DNA of 34,141 nucleotides from assembly GCA_017408535.1 (NCBI GenBank), contig JAFQUL010000179.1:1-34141 (forward strand), written 5' to 3'. A model generated the notes under the pieces. It did no database searches. It was not told the origin of the DNA and saw only the letters and a list, made by a program, of their open reading frames with translations. This DNA is from Clostridia bacterium (GTDB lineage Bacteria; Bacillota; Clostridia; Oscillospirales; CAG-272). Position numbers and translations under genes: made by a program. This document shows, one piece after another, positions 32,031 to 34,141 of the stretch (positions are counted from its first letter, which is position 1; each line of letters begins with the position of its first letter).

Positions 32031-32040
32031 ATATTTTAAA

Positions 32041-33921
32041 TTATTCAAATTTTACCGTGACGGTTTCACCTTTTTTCAGGTGTACGGTCTTAAAGTCGCA
32101 AAGACTCTTGTGAGGTATATATTCAAATTTCAGAAGAGAATAGTCTGTATCGTATTCACCTTTATTTGTAAGCTCATAGGTGTTTTCATCTATCTTTTTC
32201 TCTTCTATTTCCGAGTAAGTCAGTCCGTATCCGAACTCGTAGACAGTCTCTCCGCCAAAGAATTTGTAGGTGCGGTTATCCATGCTGTAGTCCTCAAATG
32301 GGGGCAGATCGTCAACAGAACGGTAGAAGGTAACCGGCAGACGTCCACAGGGAGATACCTTGCCGAAAATAATGTCAGCAAGAGCGTTGCCTCCCTCTGC
32401 ACCCGGGTAGAAGCACTGTATGACCGCATCGGCGTGCTCCTTTGCAAAGCTCAGATCGAGACAGCTGCCGCTTACGTTCACGTAGACCACCGGCTTACCG
32501 ACACGGGTGATTTCCTCTGCAAGCTCTCTCTGGATCTTTGATAATGCAAGGGTGGTCTTGTCGCCGTTTGATATATCGGTGGTAAATACTCCGTTTTCTT
32601 CACCTTCAAGTGAGGGATTAAGACCTACGCACAGAATGACTACGTCAGCCTTCTTTGCGGCAATAATTGCTTCGTTAAGAGGACGCTCATCCCAGGGATC
32701 AATATCGTAACCGATGTAATCGCAACCTTTTGCGTAGATAACCCTGTTGTCAGACCCGTCCTGGATGCCGTGGAGCAGGGTAGAGTATCTGGCGGGAGTA
32801 CCGTTGTAGTTCCCGAGCAGCACTGATTTATCATCTGCGGCAGGACCGATGACGGCTACCGTCATATTTTCCTTAAGGGGAAGAATACCGTTGTTTTTCA
32901 GCAGTATACAGCTTTTTGCGGCAATACGGCGATTAAGAGCTCTGTGCTCTTCACAGTCGACAACGTCAAAGGGGATATCGTTGTACTCGCAATCCTCGTC
33001 AAACATTCCGAGGGTGAATCTGCTCTCAAACAGTATCTCTACCGCTTCGGTAATAGTCTCTTCTGTAATAAGACCTTGTTCCACCGCTTCGCCGAGATGG
33101 AGAAAGTCGGTTCCGCACTCAAGCTGACAGCCGTTATTTACCGCAAGAGCGGCACTTTCCGCAGGAGAAGCTGTTGCCCTGTGAGCACCGTGTATGTCGC
33201 TTACCGCACCGCAGTCGGATACCACGTATCCTTCAAAACCGAGCTCATCTCTTAAAATGTCAGAGAGAAGCTCCTTGCTCCCGCAACAGATTTTACCGTT
33301 TATACTGTTGTACGCACCCATTACAGCGGCGGGCTTAGCATTTTCAATACAGTATCTAAACGCCGCAAGATATGTTTCGTAAAGATCCTTTTCGCTTATT
33401 TTAGCGTCGAAGCCGTGGCGGCAGCCCTCCGGACCGCTGTGTACCGCAAAATGCTTAAGGGTAGCGTCGAGCTTGCGGTATTTGCCATCTCCCTGGAGCC
33501 CCTTTACAAATGCTGTTCCCATTCTGCCGGTAAGATAGGGATCCTCTCCGTAGGTCTCGTGACCGCGGCCCCATCTGGGGTCACGGAAGATATTTATATT
33601 CGGGGACCAGAAGGTAAGTCCCTGGTATGTCTGGGTATATCCGAATTTTCTGAACTCGTTGTATTTGGCTCTTGCCTCGTCTGAAATGGCAACAGCGACA
33701 CGGTACATAAGCTCAGTATCAAAGCTCGCGGCCATACCGATAGCCTGGGGAAATACCGTTGCAGTACCCTGGCGGGCAACCCCGTGCAGACACTCGTTCC
33801 ACCAGTTGTAAGCGGGAACGCCGAGACGCTCAATTGCCGGTGCGTCACTGCACATTTGCGAAATCTTTTCCTCGAGGGTCATTTTAGCGACAAGTTCTTT
33901 TGCTCTTTCGCGGAATGTCAT
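32041..33921 (-). CDS. Glycoside hydrolase family 3 beta-glycosidase (beta-xylosidase/beta-glucosidase type)
   Basis: The start is ATG 33921 with AAAGGAG upstream; the frame runs 21 codons further but without support. The 626-residue protein has the GH3 N-terminal barrel: YNWWNECLHGVARQG, FPQAIGMAASFD, FSPNINIFRDPRWGRGHETYGEDP-type segment (WSPNINIFRDPRWGRG at 105-120) and LKHFAVHSGPEG. The catalytic nucleophile is Asp236 in VVSDCGAV. The C-terminal sandwich domain and a short FnIII-like tail follow. NWWNECLHG is typical of GH3 beta-xylosidases, but glucosidase activity is possible. It has no signal peptide, so it would act on imported oligosaccharides in the cytoplasm. It converges on the sugar-acid operon and may be functionally related. 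Confidence 0.92.
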   Translation of the reverse strand: MTFRERAKELVAKMTLEEKISQMCSDAPAIERLGVPAYNWWNECLHGVARQGTATVFPQAIGMAASFDTELMYRVAVAISDEARAKYNEFRKFGYTQTYQGLTFWSPNINIFRDPRWGRGHETYGEDPYLTGRMGTAFVKGLQGDGKYRKLDATLKHFAVHSGPEGCRHGFDAKISEKDLYETYLAAFRYCIENAKPAAVMGAYNSINGKICCGSKELLSDILRDELGFEGYVVSDCGAVSDIHGAHRATASPAESAALAVNNGCQLECGTDFLHLGEAVEQGLITEETITEAVEILFESRFTLGMFDEDCEYNDIPFDVVDCEEHRALNRRIAAKSCILLKNNGILPLKENMTVAVIGPAADDKSVLLGNYNGTPARYSTLLHGIQDGSDNRVIYAKGCDYIGYDIDPWDERPLNEAIIAAKKADVVILCVGLNPSLEGEENGVFTTDISNGDKTTLALSKIQRELAEEITRVGKPVVYVNVSGSCLDLSFAKEHADAVIQCFYPGAEGGNALADIIFGKVSPCGRLPVTFYRSVDDLPPFEDYSMDNRTYKFFGGETVYEFGYGLTYSEIEEKKIDENTYELTNKGEYDTDYSLLKFEYIPHKSLCDFKTVHLKKGETVTVKFE

Positions 33922-33951
33922 GGTTCTCTCCTTTGCATGAGATTTCGTTTC

Positions 33952-33980
33952 ATTATAGCATATATGTTTTTGTGTATCAA
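33952..33980 (-). promoter_or_regulatory. Promoter of the GH3 gene
   Basis: On the minus strand, TTGATA (33980-33975), 17 bp and TATAAT (33957-33952), about 30 bp before the start codon. Confidence 0.88.
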
Positions 33981-34017
33981 GCAAAATAAAGGATATAATC
34001 CAAATTCCTTAAAACCC

Positions 34018-34046
34018 TTGACAAAGCCAGCTGATTTTGGTATAAT
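34018..34046 (+). promoter_or_regulatory. Consensus promoter of the tRNA-Pro gene
   Basis: TTGACA (34018-34023), exactly 17 bp and TATAAT (34041-34046): a full consensus, as expected for a strongly expressed stable RNA. The tRNA begins 18 bp after the -10 box. Confidence 0.93.
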
Positions 34047-34064
34047 TCATAGGTATCAATACAT

Positions 34065-34141
34065 CCGGGTGTGGCACAGCTTGGTAGTGCGCTTGGTTCG
34101 GGACCAAGAGGCCGCTGGTTCGAATCCAGTCACTCGGACCA
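34065..34141 (+). tRNA. tRNA-Pro (anticodon CGG)
   Basis: The 77-base gene folds as a complete tRNA. The acceptor stem CCGGGTG pairs with CACTCGG. The anticodon stem CTTGG/CCAAG encloses loop TTCGGGA, giving anticodon CGG, and the T arm is CTGG-TTCGAAT-CCAG. Discriminator A and an encoded CCA end exactly at the window edge. It reads CCG codons, which a tRNA-Pro(UGG) can usually also read. More tRNA genes may follow outside the window. Confidence 0.95.

Noticed and set aside
33922..33984. N-terminal extension of the GH3 gene
   Set aside because: It would start upstream of the -10 box of the gene's own promoter; the ATG at 33921 has a strong ribosome site.
1..34141. CRISPR array, prophage, insertion sequence or integrated island
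   Set aside because: No spaced direct repeats, integrase, transposase or phage genes were found. The tRNA-Pro at the right edge could be an attachment site, but the sequence beyond it is not visible.

Overview
The window looks like a chromosomal segment of a spore-forming, low-to-mid GC Clostridia bacterium, probably from the gut Oscillospiraceae/Ruminococcaceae group. The evidence is a SleB-type cortex/cell-wall hydrolase, an adjacent spoIIGA-sigE pair, a dnaG-rpoD operon of Firmicutes type, a BlaI/BlaR1-type pair, and consensus sigma-A promoters with 17-bp spacers. Placement below class is inference; no rRNA is present. Most of the window is ordinary core genome. There is no phage, insertion sequence or CRISPR array.

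Layout. Positions 1-1500 hold the 3' end of a cell-wall hydrolase gene, an AlkD-like DNA glycosylase gene and a roughly 137-bp MITE-like foldback repeat. Positions 1551-4100 hold a blaI-blaR1-type operon (minus strand) with two perfect operators on its promoter; the membrane protease carries a large extracellular domain that is not a recognisable penicillin-binding domain. Positions 4165-5450 hold a metal-dependent amidohydrolase divergent from a HIT-family hydrolase, whose gene ends in three tandem 15-bp palindromic units. Positions 5510-9224 (minus) hold aspartate kinase, a YigZ-family protein, GTPase HflX and ribosomal protein L31. Positions 9373-11113 hold the spoIIGA-sigE sporulation operon, with a long-spacer promoter like that of Spo0A-controlled spoIIG and an apparent ATA start codon on spoIIGA. 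Positions 11134-16497 (minus) hold a 913-residue lipoprotein made of two similar halves, a ferredoxin-domain aldo/keto reductase and a DUF1015 protein.

Positions 16623-20888 hold two tandem paralogous ABC exporter half-transporter genes, the second broken by a one-base deletion. Positions 21033-26038 hold dgt, dnaG and then two consecutive, overlapping, nearly identical primary sigma-factor genes. This tandem rpoD is the most unusual item seen. Positions 26198-28012 hold an orphan solute-binding lipoprotein. Positions 28024-32030 hold an AraC regulator divergent from a four-gene operon (metallo-beta-lactamase-fold lactonase-like protein, enolase-superfamily dehydratase, cupin, SDR dehydrogenase) that resembles an oxidative sugar to lactone to sugar acid to keto-deoxy acid route. 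The window ends with a GH3 beta-glycosidase (minus) and a complete tRNA-Pro(CGG) with a near-perfect promoter.

Three anomalies in otherwise conserved genes (ATA start in spoIIGA, frameshift in the second ABC gene, missing N-terminus of dgt) lie within about 12 kb. They could be real or could be sequence errors.
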